Source of the DNA: an uncultured Flavobacteriaceae bacterium
Lineage (GTDB): Bacteria; Bacteroidota; Bacteroidia; Flavobacteriales; Flavobacteriaceae
Assembly: GCA_947501845.1 (NCBI GenBank)
Contig: CANMXP010000007.1
Span: forward strand, 62,001-126,000
Reading direction: 5' to 3'
DNA: 64,000 nucleotides
Shown: positions 61,797 to 64,000 of the stretch, piece by piece
Position numbering within the stretch: position 1 is the first letter of the stretch
Layout of the letters: each line of letters opens with the position of its first letter
Program-made: the position numbers and the translations under genes
The notes under the pieces: model-generated
The model's database searches: none
Seen by the model: the letters and a program-made list of their open reading frames with translations, nothing else
What the model was told of the DNA's origin: nothing

Positions 61797-61804
61797 TAGG
61801 TTTG
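61797..61804 (+). promoter_or_regulatory. -7 box of the ubiE-porT unit
   Basis: TAGGTTTG matches TAnnTTTG, 17 bp before the TTG start at 61821. It supports a short leader and the use of that TTG. Confidence 0.45.
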
Positions 61805-61820
61805 CCAAAAAATTACAGCA

Positions 61821-62546
61821 TTGTCGAAAATTAAACCCTACAAAAACAGTGATTTAGGCAAAAAAGAGCAGGTCACTAAAATGTTTGATACTATTTCTAA
61901 GGATTACGATGGTTTAAATCGTGTTATTTCTTTTGGAATAGATATTAAATGGCGTAAAAAGGTGGTGAAAATTGTTAAAGAAAGTACCCCAGAAACGATC
62001 TTAGATATTGCTACAGGGACTGGAGATTTAGCCATTAACCTTTCTGAAACCAACGCTTCTAAAATTATTGGTTTAGATATTAGTAGCGGTATGTTAGAAA
62101 TTGGTAAGGAAAAAATTAAGAAAAAGTCTTTAGAGTCTAGAATAGATATGGTTTTAGGCGATAGCGAAAACATGCCTTTTGAAGATAATTCTTTTGATGC
62201 CATTACCGTAGCCTTTGGTGTAAGGAATTTTGAAACCCTTGAAAATGGTTTAAAAGAAATTTTTAGAGTCTTAAAACCTGAGGGGACTTTTGTTATATTG
62301 GAAACATCTATTCCTTCTAAAACACCATATAAACAGGGCTATAAGTTTTACACTAAAAATATTTTGCCTCTTATTGGAAAACTATTTTCAAAAGATAGAA
62401 GTGCTTACAAATACCTGTGCGAATCTGCCTCAGTTTTTCCTTATGGAGAAGCTTTGAACAATATTTTACGTAAAATTGGGTTTATTAATGTTGAAGATTT
62501 TCCACAAACTTTTGGCGTGGCAACAATTTACAAATCATCTAAGTAA
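61821..62546 (+). CDS. ubiE: Demethylmenaquinone methyltransferase
   Basis: A 241-residue UbiE/MenG enzyme that C-methylates demethylmenaquinone in the last step of menaquinone synthesis. Signatures are [20 protein letters not shown], the SAM site [13 protein letters not shown], and the family's [11 protein letters not shown] and [11 protein letters not shown]. The start is TTG, giving [10 protein letters not shown]. No ATG occurs in the first 20 codons at a suitable place. It lies 5 bp before the PorT-like gene. Menaquinone is the electron acceptor of the Nqr complex in this window. Confidence 0.95.
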   Translation: MSKIKPYKNSDLGKKEQVTKMFDTISKDYDGLNRVISFGIDIKWRKKVVKIVKESTPETILDIATGTGDLAINLSETNASKIIGLDISSGMLEIGKEKIKKKSLESRIDMVLGDSENMPFEDNSFDAITVAFGVRNFETLENGLKEIFRVLKPEGTFVILETSIPSKTPYKQGYKFYTKNILPLIGKLFSKDRSAYKYLCESASVFPYGEALNNILRKIGFINVEDFPQTFGVATIYKSSK

Positions 62547-62551
62547 TAAAT

Positions 62552-63280
62552 ATGAAGCGGATTTTTGCATTAATATCATTTTTATTTATCATACAAGCAT
62601 CTAATGCACAGCTTTTTAGTAAAGAAAAAGTGACTTATGATGCGAATCAAGGTAGAGGCTCAACAGACAATAAGTTATTACGCTGGGGTTACTTTTTAGG
62701 GTTTAATAGCTACGATTATAACTTTGATTATGAAGAAGATTTGCGAGATATCTACGTAAAAAAGAGTCCTGGTTTTAGTGTTGGTTTAATTGGAAATTTA
62801 CGCATTAATAGTTTTATTGATTTACGTTTAGAACCTGGGTTATTAATTACAACACGAGAGTTATATTATAGCCAAACATATTTTGCAGGTACAACTTTTA
62901 ATAATTCAGACCTCATTAGAGAAGTTAAATCAACCTACATACATTTACCGTTATTGGTAAAAATTTCCACCAAACGTGTAAATAATTTTAAACCTTTTAT
63001 TGTAGGTGGGTTTTCTACAGCTTTAAACTTGTCTAGTAATGAAAACAACCCTGAAGACAATAAAAATGGCCAATTTAGAACCAAAAAGAATTCACTGTTT
63101 TATGAACTTGGGTTTGGGGTAGATCTATACCTATATAACTTTAAATTCACGCCTTCTATTCGTGGACTTTTTGGTATAGGAGACGAGCTTGTTAGAGATA
63201 AAGATCCTAATAGCCCCTGGACCAGTAATATTGCTGGTATGAAAACCAGAGGTGTGTTTGTTAATTTTACGTTTCAGTAA
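62552..63280 (+). CDS. PorT-family outer-membrane protein of type IX secretion
   Basis: A 242-residue protein with a signal peptide (ending QASNAQ) and a predicted eight-stranded beta-barrel: WGYFLGFNSYDYNFDYE, GFSVGLIGNLRINSFIDLRL, YIHLPLLVKISTKR, KPFIVGGFSTALNL and a final aromatic residue (VFVNFTFQ). This matches PorT (SprT), needed for type IX secretion in Porphyromonas and Flavobacterium. Its position directly after ubiE is, as I recall, the usual one in Flavobacteriia, which supports the call over generic outer-membrane beta-barrel proteins. Confidence 0.88.
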   Translation: MKRIFALISFLFIIQASNAQLFSKEKVTYDANQGRGSTDNKLLRWGYFLGFNSYDYNFDYEEDLRDIYVKKSPGFSVGLIGNLRINSFIDLRLEPGLLITTRELYYSQTYFAGTTFNNSDLIREVKSTYIHLPLLVKISTKRVNNFKPFIVGGFSTALNLSSNENNPEDNKNGQFRTKKNSLFYELGFGVDLYLYNFKFTPSIRGLFGIGDELVRDKDPNSPWTSNIAGMKTRGVFVNFTFQ

Positions 63281-63381
63281 CCAGTATTCCCATAAATAGT
63301 GTTCGGTAGGTATTTAGAAAAGTTATTATAACTAAGCCTATAAATAGTTTAAATCAAGCTTCGACCCTTTTAAATTACTTA

Positions 63382-63948
63382 ATGAATACTCCTGAGTTTT
63401 TATATCATTATTACGAAATAGATCAAGGTCCATTTTTAAACATTACTCAAAATGAATTTGAAAAAGCTAAAAAAATTCAAAACAATATATCTGTTGGTTT
63501 TAACAGCAAAAGACCCCCTAACTATATAGAATTAAGATTCTCCTTAGAAAAAAGACTAAAAAAGGGTTTTGTAAACAAAGGAGGCAAACCAAAAAGAAAT
63601 GATCCTTTTTATTTTACTTTAGGTAAATGTGAATGGTTGAAATCTTGTTATGAAAATCCTGGTGTTGTAAAAATTCCTTTAGCAGATTTTAAGTCCGAAC
63701 AAATAAGTTTTACATACCCAGATAGCATGGTATCATTCCAATTTCATGACGAACCCAAACTTGTAAAATATAGAAAAGCATGTAACGGACAGGTATACTT
63801 ACTAGATGAAATACAAGAACTTTTGAACGAATATGGCATTCCTACAGAAGAAAAATGGCATTCACAAGAAAGCTTGAAATATGACAGATATGTAGAAGTA
63901 CAGGTATGGGACGATTTTATAATCAAAAAATATCTAGCAAAACCCTAA
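63382..63948 (+). CDS. Uncharacterised soluble protein
   Basis: A 188-residue protein with no signal peptide or membrane segment. It is rich in aromatic and charged residues: FLYHYYEIDQGPFLNITQNE at the start, YIELRFSLEKRLKKGFVNKG, FYFTLGKCEWLKSCYENP, and RYVEVQVWDDFIIKKYL at the end. The early FLYHYT-like motif and the closing VQVW pattern are reminiscent of DUF4433/DarT-like or RES-type ADP-ribosyl folds, but key residues cannot be assigned and this is weak. No partner gene is visible before the window ends. Confidence 0.65.
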   Translation: MNTPEFLYHYYEIDQGPFLNITQNEFEKAKKIQNNISVGFNSKRPPNYIELRFSLEKRLKKGFVNKGGKPKRNDPFYFTLGKCEWLKSCYENPGVVKIPLADFKSEQISFTYPDSMVSFQFHDEPKLVKYRKACNGQVYLLDEIQELLNEYGIPTEEKWHSQESLKYDRYVEVQVWDDFIIKKYLAKP

Positions 63949-64000
63949 ATATATTTATAAACGGCCAACTACAAACTGAGACTGAACACTGAACACTGGG

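Noticed and set aside
61585-61820. Riboswitch upstream of ubiE or trkA
   Set aside because: The gap is AT-rich without a recognisable aptamer core or expression-platform hairpin, and the predicted ubiE leader is very short.
63382-63948. DarT/RES-type toxin for the last gene
   Set aside because: The N-terminal similarity is slight, catalytic residues cannot be placed and no antitoxin-like gene is visible. It is left as uncharacterised.

Overview
The window looks like a chromosomal segment of a marine-type member of the Bacteroidota, class Flavobacteriia. The DNA is AT-rich. Shine-Dalgarno sequences are mostly absent, many genes carry a TAnnTTTG -7 box shortly upstream, and several families are typical of the group: type IX secretion (T9SS) parts and sorting domains, an Na+-NQR operon, TPR hybrid histidine kinases and M1/M48 peptidases. 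I see no phage, insertion sequence, CRISPR array or rRNA operon, and only one tRNA. It reads as core chromosome with a few accessory or decaying spots.

Layout. 1-3.8 kb: an edge-truncated hybrid sensor kinase, a methyltransferase, a lipoprotein and a 4Fe-4S/CDGSH protein. 3.9-12.4 kb: an IclR-type regulator divergent from an eight-gene kynurenine catabolic operon (kynU, kmo, RidA-type deaminase, aminomuconate semialdehyde dehydrogenase, GNAT, SDR, 3-hydroxyanthranilate dioxygenase, ACMS decarboxylase). Together these would take kynurenine to 4-oxalocrotonate. A TTTG-N18-TAATTTTG promoter abuts a GAAAC/GTTTC operator-like dyad between the two arms. 12.5-21.5 kb: an O-methyltransferase, a TPR hybrid kinase, tatA, an M1 peptidase and three tandem secreted paralogues with a carboxypeptidase-regulatory-like domain. 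21.6-27.2 kb: pepE, a 760-bp intergenic region holding a direct duplication of about 285 bp, tRNA-Gly, GNAT, an M48 protease, an ankyrin protein, gpmI and a small HAD phosphatase. 27.2-29.6 kb: two broken genes (an acyl-CoA hydrolase/transferase with an internal deletion, and a GxxExxY fragment) flanking map.

29.6-43.2 kb: a methyltransferase, a DUF423 protein, apbE with a partner gene, a lipoprotein, a T9SS-exported GH86-type agarase/porphyranase, and the complete nqrABCDEF operon. ApbE is the flavin transferase that loads FMN on NqrB and NqrC, so these loci belong together functionally. 43.3-56.8 kb: a T9SS plug-domain protein, apaG, an NRDE protein with a partner, pruA, uxuA, a DGPF/ECF sigma pair, a TPR protein, rsmG, a fatty-acid desaturase and an aminotransferase. 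56.9-64 kb: two small membrane-anchored proteins, a candidate structured small RNA, a LuxR-type response regulator, trkH-trkA, ubiE/menG, a PorT-like T9SS protein and an unknown gene.

No clear new defence or mobile system is visible. The leads I rank highest are the small-RNA candidate at 57.8 kb, the kynurenine promoter/operator and its active-site-deviant SDR, the duplicated intergenic element at 22.4-23.0 kb, the three tandem secreted paralogues, the direct repeats upstream of the first kinase, and the altered flavinylation motif in NqrB.
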